A stretch of 64,000 nt of DNA from Chlamydomonas reinhardtii (lineage: Eukaryota; Chlorophyta; Chlorophyceae; Chlamydomonadales; Chlamydomonadaceae). Under the pieces are notes generated by a model, which saw only the letters and a program-made list of their open reading frames with translations, did no database searches and had not been told where the DNA came from. Made by a program: the position numbers and the translations under genes. Of this stretch, positions 39,592 through 49,775 are shown piece after piece (positions within the stretch are counted from its first letter, which is position 1; each line of letters begins with the position of its first letter). The DNA lies in NCBI RefSeq assembly GCF_000002595.2, contig NC_057013.1:3866929-3930928 (forward strand), read 5' to 3'.

Positions 39592-40703
39592 ATGGCTGCA
39601 ACCCAGCCCAGTTCAACCGTGCCCATACCAGGCTCCGTTAACAAGGTGCGCGGGCATGCAGGTGGAGGGCTGGACTGCGAGGCGTTCTTTGGCATGCAGT
39701 GCCCTTAAGCATCCTCGTTGTCTAGAGTTGTTCCGCATGTACCGCCCTTTAGGGTCTTGATACATGAGTCATCTATGTATATACAAGGCTCGCCGATGGC
39801 CGAAACTTGCACGCAGAGCATCGCCTTCCGAGTCGGTCGGAACGCAGCTGCCCTCAACCAGCCCTGCTTCGGTCAGTCGCGGCGAATGAATCGTGTCGTC
39901 AAGGCTCGCGCTGTCAAGGCCGTCGGCCTGCGGCAGCAGCGGAAAGCTGTCTCGCCGCAGTCGCCACCCTCTCCTAACCAGGTGCGCGCCGGGGTGTTTG
40001 TAGCCCTCCACGTGGCATGCCTGTATCTCAAGAGACAGGCAGAACGTACGCTCGCATACCCTCCTGCGGTGCGTCTTCCTGCATCCCAAGTCGCTGAACC
40101 GTAACAACCGCAGGAAAGCGCCATGAACGCGCGGACGGGCAAGGTGGCCTTCGGCCCGTGGCTGGGCCCTTTCGAGACGCACCCCAGCCAGGATGTGGCT
40201 GGGGTAGAAAGTCCGATCTTCAGTGACCGCAAGGGCAACACGTACGCCTCGTTGGGCGGTTCGCGCGCGCCTCCGGTGCAGACCGCCGCGACCGCTGCGG
40301 CGCTCGGCGCCAAGGGCACGGCCGCGTCCAACGCCGCCACCAAGGAGCTGTACGCCATGATGAACAAGGTGTGTGCAGGCCACTCCCAACCAGGAGGACG
40401 TGAAAAAAGGGGCGAGTGCGTTCGTGCTGTTTCGTGCCAGAAGCGAAAGGCCTTTCGGGCCTCCATTCGGAGCTTCACATGCAGGAGTTGCATATGATGA
40501 ATGTGTGCAGGGCAGTCAACGCTCAATATTGTTGCCGCTTCCCTTGTGCGCAGATGGTGCAGCGGCACGCGGCAAACGCGCCCCCCGTATCGGGGCGGGC
40601 GGCGCACTGGCAGTCGGGGCGCAGCGGCAAGATCATGGGCAAGCACGGTGGCGGCGGCCGCTGCGGCGCGCCGCGCACCATTAACCAGCCACGCCGCAGT
40701 TAA
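39592..40703 (+). CDS. small basic protein, probably organelle-targeted, 207 aa
   Basis: Not recognised. Four exons in phase: 39592-39645, 39817-39981, 40114-40368 and 40554-40703 (stop TAA). The first ~70 residues are rich in Arg, Ser, Ala and Val and poor in acids (NRVVKARAVKAVGLRQQRK), as in a chloroplast transit peptide. The mature part has TGKVAFGPWLGPFETHP, then FSDRKGNTYASLGG, an Ala-rich helix, and a very basic Gly/Arg C-terminus (GRSGKIMGKHGGGGRCG). No membrane helix or catalytic motif is visible. A compact gene with a TATA box and a nearby poly(A) signal suggests strong expression (inference). An alternative first exon could begin at the ATG at 39796, which reads into the same frame. 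Confidence 0.65.
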
Positions 40704-40867
40704 TCGCATGGCCGGTATCTCGTAGCGGTGGGCGGCTGCCATTAGGCCCCCGCTTCAAGGCCACTGCGGTGCCGCGGCATAGAACGTCGGGGGATGCGCG
40801 CTGCAGCGCGCTCCAATGACTGTACCATGATGTTACATAGCACCCAGTGTACACGATGTATTGAAGT

Positions 40868-40872
40868 TGTAA
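40868..40872 (+). terminator. TGTAA poly(A) signal of the 39.6-kb gene
   Basis: Exact TGTAA about 165 bp after the TAA stop at 40703. Confidence 0.6.
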
Positions 40873-41580
40873 GAAGCACATGCTCCAGCACATGTGCATG
40901 GCGTGGACATATCTCGTCGGTCCGATGCAAGCGCTTAGCAGTAGGTACATTTCCGTCTGCGCTGCATGGTTACAATACCGTCACTTTGTTTAGGCGGGCC
41001 AAGCTCCTTGTTTTTCCACTTGGCGCCTACGTGCCATGTGAGACGGGCGGGCGGCCTGTGTTGTTGGGGTTACGTTGAGCAAAGTTGCAACGCTAAGCAA
41101 CTGTAGTCGTGCGTCGTGGGTGCTGGTAATGGAGCTGGTCGCAGGTTGCAGAGATGAAACAAGCAGGTAGCCAGGGCACACGGAGGTGCTTTGGTAGAGA
41201 TGACGCAGTCATTGACGCTGGATCGGATACAGCGAATTAGGTGCAAAGGGTTTGACACGAGCCGGTGGTTAGAAGCGAGAGCGACTCGGCTTTCCCAGCC
41301 TGATAGCGGCACGTGCCCTGAATACGTTAGTGCCATGTAACCGGCCGAAGAACCTCTACCTGTCGAGCGCATCACCACCTTTTTGTGGCTGCTCCAGGGC
41401 AATCCTCTGGCTGTCCAGCGTATCGCCACCTAGTTGTGGTCGCTGGCATCACTGTTCCGCTTGACCGGAGAATTCGTTGCCATCCAGGATTTGACTCACA
41501 GCCGTACATGATCCGCACTTAGCCCCACCCGAGGCCATTCCCAGTGATGAGACAATCATTTGTGTTCCCGCAAGCACGGC

Positions 41581-41585
41581 TTACA
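41581..41585 (-). terminator. TGTAA poly(A) signal of the coiled-coil gene
   Basis: Minus-strand TGTAA about 270 bp after the stop at 41854. Confidence 0.5.
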
Positions 41586-41853
41586 GGCCGGGAAATGCGC
41601 GCCAGCAACGCGCCGCAAGAGACAAGGAATCTTGCACCACAGTAGCACTTGATGATTGCCACGGCGCAATCGGTTCACGTACCTAACAGAACAGCATCTC
41701 CTTCCCGTTGCACGCTCTTATGCTCCCAACCCTACACCCGTTTTCTATGAAGGCGTGTGCACGCCGACTTCGTAAGCTGATGACGCGACACGTCTATGGA
41801 ACTTGGAGCGACACCACGCTCCTGCATACCGTGATCATGCGTGTATCGAACAA

Positions 41854-43870
41854 CTATCGGCCATCCCGCCCACCGTATCCCACCCCTGTCCCAGTGTTTG
41901 TATTGTTGTTGGTTGTGGCGGTGCCGGGCGCCCCAGCCGCAGCCCCTAGGCTCAGCTGGTTCAGCTGCATGTGCAGGGCAGGCCCGGAGGGCGCCTCCAC
42001 CACCACGCGGCTCTTAAAATCCTCAAACTCCTTCTTGATGGTGCGGATGGTGCTGCCCAGCTGCTGCCGGTGATCGTCACTGCGCTGCAGCTGTTCCCTG
42101 CGGGGTCACCAACAATTGAAGGACAGCTCTCAGGGGTTGCAACTGCGCTGAGCAAACTGCATGTAGCGCGGAACCCAGTGTCCCGCCATATGTGTCACAC
42201 GGCTTACCGCAAGTGCTGGTTGTTGGCTTCGAGACCACGCAGCCGCTCCTTCAGCACCGCCAGCTCCTCGCTCTACGCACAGCAGGATACACATGCCGGC
42301 ATCCACATGTCGATGCTGATCGCAACAATGCGGCTGGGCCTCGAGAGGATTACGTATATGCACCACTTTCAACAGTGGCCAGGCTACACAAGCTGTCCGG
42401 TCATCTCAAGCCCCCGCCCCTCATGCAGCAGAGCTGGTCAAAATCGTAGAAGCGCCCAGCAACTGGTACCTGCTTTGCTAGTCGTTCCGCGTTGGCCTTC
42501 GCCTCAGCCGCATGCTGCGCGGCGTCCTGCAGCGACCTGTCCAGGATGGACGTAAGCTGTTCATCTGCGACCAGGAAAGGGTAGGGGGGTTGTCAGGCAG
42601 GGGCTGCCGCAGCTGTCGTCGTGGCCGTCGTTGCCACAGCCTACCGGGTTGGGCACGCACCGCTGTACCATACAGTAGCCGCTCACCTCGTTTGCTGCGT
42701 GCAAGCATCTCCTCCAGCGCCGAAAGGGAGAATGCTGCGGGCAGACACACATGCGGACACCTCAACTCGTGCATACAGTGTTGGTCCTATGTGTACGTCC
42801 TTGCCGCTCCTCACAGCCAGCCCTGCTGCCCACCGCCTGGTCCCTGCCTGACCCAATCAGGACGACACTCCACAGCCCCCAAGCCCTCCGTCGCCCTCGC
42901 GACCTGACTCACATGATCCGCGCACCGTGACGCCCACATGGAAGCAGTCTGCAGGCAGCGAGCCGTCCGGCCCCATCTGCAGCGGCCGCAGCTCGAAGAA
43001 TGTCAGCTCGTTGGCGGCAATACCCAGCTGACTGCAGCACCGGTCCACAAGCAGCCGGCCGGACGTGCTGGCAGTGGCCGGCCCATCGGAGCCGCACGCT
43101 GCGTCCTCTTTCGCCCTCGCCGCCCGCTCCGCAGCCCCGTCGTCGTCAGCGTCAGCGTCGCCTGCACCGCCGTTGTCGTCGTCGTCCTGGTCGCCGCCGC
43201 CGGCGCGGTGGCGTGACCGGCCGGGCTCTTGGGCTTCCCCACCTGAAACACCCAGTGTCGCATGGCTGGTATGCTGCTCCACAAGGTTCTGTAGCACGAA
43301 GGCGGGGGACACCAGCTCCACCCGAACGGGGGGGTGCTGCCGGCCGCCCGACGCAGCAGGTGGTCCGCCCAGCGTCGCCGCGCCGCCATGCAGCCCGCCG
43401 GGACCGTGCAGCCCCACCCCCAGCGCGGGCGTGGGGGCGCCGCTCGGCACCGGCGATGCAGAGGCTGGGTTGATGAGGCTCAGCATCGGGGGCTTGAGGG
43501 GCGGCCCCCGACGCGTGCGAGGTGGCCCTGGGTCCTCAGCAGCGCCTGTCACGCGAGCCTGGTTCAGCGTCAGCCCGCCCAGTCCGAGCCCAGGGACCGG
43601 TCTCCCCCGGGATGTTTCGGGCAGATAAGTTGGCTCAGATCGCATAGCTGAGAGCCCATCCAGGCCTGGCTCTGCGCTGCCGGCATCGTTTGGAACGAAA
43701 GTGGGCATTTTGAGCTGAAAGCCGGGACCCAGGCGCGAGAACCCCATAGGCGGAGGCCCTCTCGAAGTCGGGGGCGGTCCATCATGCTCATAGCGTCCAC
43801 CAGACGGCGCGAAATTGAGTGGCACATCGTCCAGGTCCTCGCTGTTTAGGTCGTCATCCTCGCTCGACAT
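41854..43870 (-). CDS. hypothetical protein with C-terminal coiled coil, 469 aa
   Basis: Five exons in phase: 42913-43870, 42687-42734, 42470-42564, 42208-42272 and 41854-42097. The start MSSEDDDLNSEDLDDVPLNF is very acidic. It is followed by ~200 Pro/Gly-rich residues, then a short conserved-looking stretch (VELVSPAFVLQNLVEQH) and a possible globular piece (LLVDRCCSQLGIAANELTFF, then LPADCFHVGVTVRG). From about residue 318 the protein is helical and charged, a coiled coil through EELAVLKERLRGLEANNQHL and QLGSTIRTIKKEFEDFKSRV. This layout fits a cytoskeletal, centriolar or trafficking adaptor, but no family is recognised. The ATG at 43870 is the first in frame. The gene lies about 500 bp below the stop of the Sec14-like gene on the same strand. 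Confidence 0.7.
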
Positions 43871-44372
43871 GTTTGCCCCAGTCAACGTGTAGCTAATGCT
43901 GATTGCAATCTAGAGCATATGAGTACAATGCACACGCGACCGGCAGTCACACGGCTGCTTGCTGCCCGCGCGAGAGGTACAAATATTTGAGCTTGCAGGG
44001 CGCTAGCTGTTGTGTTGTTGACATGTAGAGAGCGTGTGCTCCTTCATCTTACAATTCTACTGCCATACATATTAAGTACATGGATTGTTTGTAGTCAACG
44101 CGATCCCTGCGTGCCTTCATTCCTCGTCGCCATTTCCTCGAAAACATGTGGCGCGTTTGGCGCACATAAAATATCAGGCTTGCCGTTGATGTAAAAATAA
44201 CAAAATTTACGTGCCCTGTTCCAAGGAAGGCCCCTCCGTGTCTTCGGCCCCCGCCCTGACCAGTCCACAGCGCCTCCTGACACCCTCTCTGCATCCCCCT
44301 TACAACACACCGCACACAAATGCCCACAGGTTTATCGTAGTCACAGCGGCCCTGCAGTCCGAACAAATACGA
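43871..44372. other. intergenic region between two minus-strand genes
   Basis: AT-richer than its surroundings. It holds the promoter side of the coiled-coil gene and the 3' flank of the Sec14-like gene, including its poly(A) signal near 44300. Nothing else was seen. Confidence 0.5.
44300..44304 (-). terminator. TGTAA poly(A) signal of the Sec14-like gene
   Basis: Minus-strand TGTAA about 70 bp after the stop codon at 44373. Confidence 0.6.
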
Positions 44373-46257
44373 TCACTTGAAGTCGTCAGGCAGAGTCTCG
44401 CGAGTGAAGAACTCTCTCCGCAGCTCATCCACGCTCACGAAGCGCACCTGTGGATTGCACGGTCGGCATGTCAGGCATGCAAGCGCACTTGTACCCGGTA
44501 ACGGGTGGCCCAGTATCTGATGTCTCCACAAGCGCCAACCGTGGCGTCGCTAGAATCCGTCCCAGCCACACGAACGTCAACACAGGGAGCAGCAACACCA
44601 ACATATCACACCTAGGCATTTCGTCGTACCACGCGCAGCCAGCACTGCAAACAGAAAGACTCACCAGAGCAGCGTACTTGCGCATGAGCGGCTTGATGAC
44701 CTCCCATGCGGGGAAGAATACCCAGGGCGCGTCCACAAACAGCACCTGGCTCACGCGGCGGGGATAGTACTCAAAGAACGCCTCCACCTGCGCCACCAAA
44801 GTCAACGTTTTTGCACTTAGGAGAGAAGGGGTGCTTGGAGTAGGTGCGCCTTGCAGTAGACTGAGAGCCTGCGGATAGGACGTTGAGCAGCCCCAGCAGG
44901 TCCCATGGGACTGGTGCAGAGGTTTTGATCACTGCAGCGCCACAAATCCACTGCATGAGTCCATGACCCGAACCCAGCGCTGCAGCTCCGCAGCCGCACG
45001 TACCATGAAGGCCGCGAACGCGAAGTCCGCATTGGCGGAGAATGTGAAGCCGCGCAGGTCGAAGATGCCAACAATCTGCTCGCCGCCCGGGGGCAGGCGC
45101 GAGATGGCGGTGTCAATCAGGTACGCCGCCAGGCGCTTGGAGCCGTCGATAGGGTACTCGCCTGGGAGGTATCAGGTAGTGTAAACGGGTTGCATGTCAC
45201 CGCGGGGGAAAGGCATGGCAGCCAATCACAACCGCGCATGATGGCAATGCAGTACACGGCGTCCGCGACAGCTTCGGCTAGGCCATGAACACAGGCACAA
45301 TGTCCCATCACCCACCCCATCACTTACCGGTCACGTGCTTCTTGGTGCGGATCACGATGGCGGGCCTGCCATACTTGTCGGGTGCGGTGTGCACGTAGGC
45401 TTTGCCGCTGGCCATCTCGCGGGCCACCATGTCCGGGGTGGTGGCCTGGGGCCTGGGGGTGTGGCGCGAGGTGTGGTGGTGTTGCATATCTCAGCGAACA
45501 GCCGATGGTGTGGTGTGACAGCCATACTGGCACAGCCGAGACTCGTGGTCAGCGGTGCGCGTGGCGCGTACTGGGAACTCCCGTATGCAAGGCACAAATG
45601 GGCTGTGTGCCAAACGTGTGTGTACGCGGCCGGTTGTGGCCTCCCTGTGAACCCCCTGCGCATGCCGGGATGCCTCATCCTGCATGAGGCAAGTCCAGAC
45701 CCTTCATCCATAATGTGCCGCGGCCGCTGATGAAGCCGTGAACCAACCCTGCGACTGCGCCCAACGTGGCCCCACGCCCGCCCAGCAGCTGCTCACTGGA
45801 ACGCCTTGCGCCACTTGAGCATGCTGCGTAGCTTCTGCTCTGCCTCCTCCACATCGAAGTAACGGTCCCGCAGGTACCACTTGAGCGTGTCTTCATCGGG
45901 GGAGGCATCGGGGGAGCTGAACCGTTGTCTCAAGGCCGCAAGCGCCTGGGGAAAGTGCGTGTGAGCCCGGGCCAGGTAAACTGGTGGCCATCCGACCTTT
46001 GGGGAATCACCATTGTGGCAGGCACGACCAAATAGCCACACGCGTCGCACCTGCTGCTGAGTCGGCGAGTCCGTCCATGGCTCAGGGCGCAGTCCTGGGA
46101 CCACGGCCGAGCTCGTTGTCGCAACCTGCGGCCCGGCAGCAGCAGCACGAGCGCATGGCCGCGGTCGCGCATCAAGCACAAACGGCGTGCGCCTTGTAGA
46201 ACGCGCAGAGGAGCTAGCTCCCCGCAAGCTCTGCTGCGCGTACTGTCTCAAGTTCAT
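44373..46257 (-). CDS. Sec14-like CRAL-TRIO lipid-binding protein, probable plastid form, 278 aa
   Basis: Six exons in phase: 46051-46257, 45797-45945, 45328-45452, 45004-45161, 44665-44787 and 44373-44447. The N-terminal ~60 residues are Arg/Ser/Ala-rich with no acids until late, as in a chloroplast transit peptide (MNLRQYAQQSLRGASSSARS). Then come the CRAL-TRIO N-terminal helices (DTLKWYLRDRYFDVEEAEQK, LKWRKAF) and the lipid-binding core: HTAPDKYGRPAIVIRTKKH, IVGIFDLRGF, VEAFFEYYPRRVSQVLFVDA, PLMRKY. Sec14 proteins exchange phosphoinositides and other lipids between membranes. Plastid Sec14-like proteins support thylakoid and eyespot biogenesis in green algae, which suggests a role here but does not prove it. 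No GOLD domain is present. The gene shares a 312-bp divergent promoter region with the PIN-like gene. Confidence 0.9.
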
Positions 46258-46569
46258 TGCGATGAGTTCGGTGACAACGACGTGCTTGCCGCTACCTCGC
46301 CCACCCCCAGCCCAGAGAAACAAGTGATAAATGTATGTAAGTCTATTATAACTGCAATAATCATGATAAGCGTTTGTAAGCTTCAAGTTCTCAGTTACAT
46401 GGGCGATTGTGTTTTTCCGATGGCCATCGCTGCTGAGCGCCGCTAACTAACATAGATTGTTATTTGTTCAAGCGATACATATGCGAAGGATAGCAATGAA
46501 GTAGCGAATGACATTACGTGTAAGCCTGCGCAGCGCGAGCGCTCTGGCGTGCGCTGACACAAAGTCAGA
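46258..46569. promoter_or_regulatory. compact divergent promoter region
   Basis: Only 312 bp separate the start codons of the Sec14-like gene (minus) and the PIN-like carrier (plus), so both 5' leaders and promoters must fit here. The stretch is AT-rich; no clear TATA box was assigned. Co-regulation is possible but not shown. Confidence 0.5.
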
Positions 46570-48934
46570 ATGCTGAACGAGCGCTATTTGGCGGTGGTCA
46601 CCACGGGCATACAGACGCTATGCATCATCGGGGCGGGCCGGTTAGCGGCCAACCGCGGCCTGTTCGAGCCAACCTCGGTCACCCGCATACTCAACCGCTT
46701 CGTTGTAGTCGTGTGCCTACCGGCGCTCCAGTTTTGGCTGCTGGCCATTAAGACGGACATGCGCAACATGGAGGTGGGTATCAAGGTTGACGCAGTTGGT
46801 GCCGCGCTGGCTGTAGTTTGGCGTGCGGTGGCTGCTTGTGCCGGCAAACCCAGTACTCTCCGCTGACCCTTTTTTCCCCGTCGTTAATGATGTGCACGTA
46901 ACCCTACATGCACCGCTCTACCGGCCGCGTCATCGTCGCATTGCAGCATTGGCGGTGCGTTATACCTTGTATGGGCCAACCTCCTGCCTGCTGGGGTTTC
47001 GGTGCGCGGTGCCGCCCGTCAGCTGACCAGCTTGCCTGCTCCATGCATCCAGGGCGGTTGGAGCCTTCATGCTGTGGACGCTCCTTGTGCAACTGGCGTG
47101 CACGGCGTGGGTGATCATTTTCGAACGCGGCAAGCTAAGCAGGTGCGGGTCAAGGCCGCGTAGGATTGCAGTTTTCACGTCCATCTCATTAGCGCTGCTT
47201 TTTAGGACGGCCAAAGCACTCCGCGTCAACCCCTGGCCGCTCCCCCGGCGCGCGCGCAAACACACATAAACACACACATACTTTCGCTTCGTGTTTGTGA
47301 CATACACATACAGGATCGGCGTCCACAGCCTGGTGCTGGTTGCCAACAACACCGGCATCTTGGCCCCAGTGGTGTTGGAAGCGGCGGTGGCGCCATCAGC
47401 CGCCGCCATTGGCATGCTCGCCACAATCGTGCTTTACTTCCAGCAGCTGCCCACTGCCATGGTGCTGTTTGAGTTAGACCGTATTGCAACCAGCAAGGGT
47501 GCCGCTGCGGCCGCTGCCGCGGCGGCGGCGGGTACGGGCGGAGGGGCCCTGCACACGCCAGCCGGCGCCGATGCTTCGGCGCTGGATGCGACAACGTCGA
47601 CTTCATCGCTGGCCAAGTGGCTGCGGCAGGCGACGGGGCCGGGCGGCGAGCGACAGGCTGCGCTGCAGAAGCCCATTACATTGGTGGGGAAGGTTAGCGG
47701 CGGCGGCACGGGGCAGGCGGCGGCTGGCGCATGGCCATCGCCGGTGCAGGCTGCGACGGCGGCGGCTTTGGGGCAGTCGCCGGCAGATGCACGATTGGGC
47801 TTCAGGGACGGCGAGGAGCTGCCGCCCGTGGCACGCGCTCGGGGCACGGCTGGCGGTGCTGCGTCGCGCACGCACCGGGCGTCTCCACTAGTAAGGCAAG
47901 GCGAGGATGAGGCGGGCGGCGGCCAGGCGGTGCTTGTGTCGGGACGCGACGTGGGGGTCGTGTCGCGAAGTCGCGCACACGGACATAGCGGCGGTAGCGG
48001 CGCCGCTGCCGAAGATGCTGGGCTTGCGGCTGCGTCCCAGGTGGCCACGGCAGCGGCAGCGGCTGGGGTGCAGGTGGTGCATGGCCATACACCAGCGCGC
48101 CCCACCATGGCGATGCCCACCCACAATCCACATTTCTACTCGCTTCCCACGTCGGGAACACCCACGCAACATCACAACCCATACCAGCACCCGAATGAGG
48201 GCGGTGGGCACCAACACCTGCCCCTGTCCTACGCCGGCGCCGCGGCCGCGGCTATCTCCGCCGCCACATCCACCGTGGCCACGGCCACGGCCAGCCCCGC
48301 CGCCAGCTCGCCGGAGCGCAGCTCAGTGTCGTTCTTAAACCCGCCGCCGCCGTCGGAGCCGCCGCACGAGCCCAGCCTGCGGCACGCGGCGCAGCTGGTG
48401 CTGTCCAATGCGCTCATGTGGACCACGGGCGCGGCTACGGTGGTGTCCATGCTGGGGCTGCACGCGCTGCTGGACCCGGCGGAGCCCACGCACATACCGC
48501 TGCTGGGGTTCGTGGAGGGCACGCTGGCGTGGCTGGCGCGCTGCTCCGTGCCCGTGTCGCTGTTCGCCATGGGACTGTGGGGCGCCAGCCGCGCCGCCGA
48601 GACGTCCGGCAGTGGCAGCGGGCGCGGCTGGATCGTCAAGACAGCCGTTTACCTGGCGATCAAGCTGTTCCTTCTGCCCTGGGTGATGGTGTTTGTGAAC
48701 AGCCTGCTGGGGCTGGGCGGGCGGCTGGGGCGGTCCATGGTGGTGCTCACGTGCGTGCCGGTGGGGCAGATGGCGTTTGTGGTTAGCGAGCAGTACGGCG
48801 AGGGCGCAGAGGCGGTGACGGGCGTGATGCAGGTGGGGCTGCTGCTTATGCTGCCGCACGTGGTTGCGGTCATGGCGGCGCTAAGATGGCTGGGGCTGTA
48901 CGAGGAGGACGTGATGATGATTCGTGGGCGGTAG
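46570..48934 (+). CDS. PIN-like auxin-efflux-carrier family transporter, about 637 aa
   Basis: Exons: 46570-about 46773, about 47053-47142 and 47314-48934. Family features are an N-terminal helix bundle (IQTLCIIGAGRLAANRGLF, RFVVVVCLPALQFWLLAIK), the helix after the second exon (AFMLWTLLVQLACTAWVIIF), the NNTGILAPVV segment, and a C-terminal five-helix bundle (LARCSVPVSLFAMGLWGA, IKLFLLPWVMVFVNSLLGLG, VVLTCVPVGQMAFVVSEQYG). Between them lies a ~270-residue Ala/Gly/His-rich hydrophilic loop. This is the Mem_trans (auxin efflux carrier) family; algal members may export auxin-like or other organic anions. The join between exons 1 and 2 is out of phase as drawn, so a very small exon between 46774 and 47050 or another donor is needed. 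The end of the first exon is therefore uncertain; the rest is firm. Confidence 0.82.
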
Positions 48935-49775
48935 CGGACATACATTATATGTGCGCCCGGACTGTGGGCTGTCCTCAGCAGAAGTACGCATTGCGGACAG
49001 CAGGCAGGAGCCTATTAAGTGTTACAACGAACAACGTATACTCATGTATGGCATGAGCGCTCTCAACTCAACAACACTAGCATATGGCAGGCCTGCGCAC
49101 GCAAAGCTCCGGGTCCAATAGTTGCAACTCAGCAACTGTCAACACCATAGCACAGGTGTTGTCTAGAGATTGCCTAACTTGCCCCCCCTGTCTTATTCAA
49201 AATCGAGGCATCAATACTGTTCATTCATACATAAGATATCACCAGCAGCAGCTCACTTCTGACTTCTCCTCTCACATTGTATCACGAAATTGGTGTGTCA
49301 GCCCGCCGGGGGGGGGGGGAGTGCCTGACCTTAAGATCCCCGCTTAACATCAGATTGCGGACGACTCTGCTGGCCATATGGACCCAAACCAGTCTCTTAA
49401 GTCAGAACACCAACCGCACACAACGGGGCCGTGCCTCTCAAGCTTCTGCCATTTGCCTTATTGTTGTCACGTCCTCGTAGTACAGTTGCTCGGAGCCTCA
49501 GCGGCGCCCCCAGTTCCGCAGCCCAAAGCGTGTCGCACACACAAAGCCATTACAATTTGATGACTGCCCGGGCACTGCAGCCCTTCCACAGCCGAAGCCC
49601 ATGCCAGTCAGTCCCGTCTCTTTAGAGGCGGCACGGGATATCAGTAACCTGCAGTCACATGAGTGTTGTGCAATACCGTATCGCAAGCCCTGCTACTGTG
49701 CAGCGTTGTCGTCCACGCCTGCGCCTGCGCCTGCGCCTGCGCCTGCGCCATGTTGGCCGGCACCATCTGCTGCTA
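48935..49775. other. convergent intergenic region
   Basis: It lies between two 3' ends. It contains a run of G near 49308, a (GCGCCT)n tract at about 49718-49750, and the poly(A) signal at 49550. No coding exon was seen. Confidence 0.5.
49550..49554 (-). terminator. TGTAA poly(A) signal of the VHL-like gene
   Basis: Minus-strand TGTAA about 220 bp after the TAA stop at 49776. Confidence 0.55.

Larger units (their letters stand above)
40704..41853. other. convergent intergenic region
   Basis: It lies between two 3' ends and holds a TGTAA for each gene (40868 plus, 41581 minus). Near 41370-41450 a roughly 30-bp segment (GCGCATCACCACCT...GTGGCTGC) recurs imperfectly about 52 bp later. No coding exon was seen. 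Confidence 0.5.
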
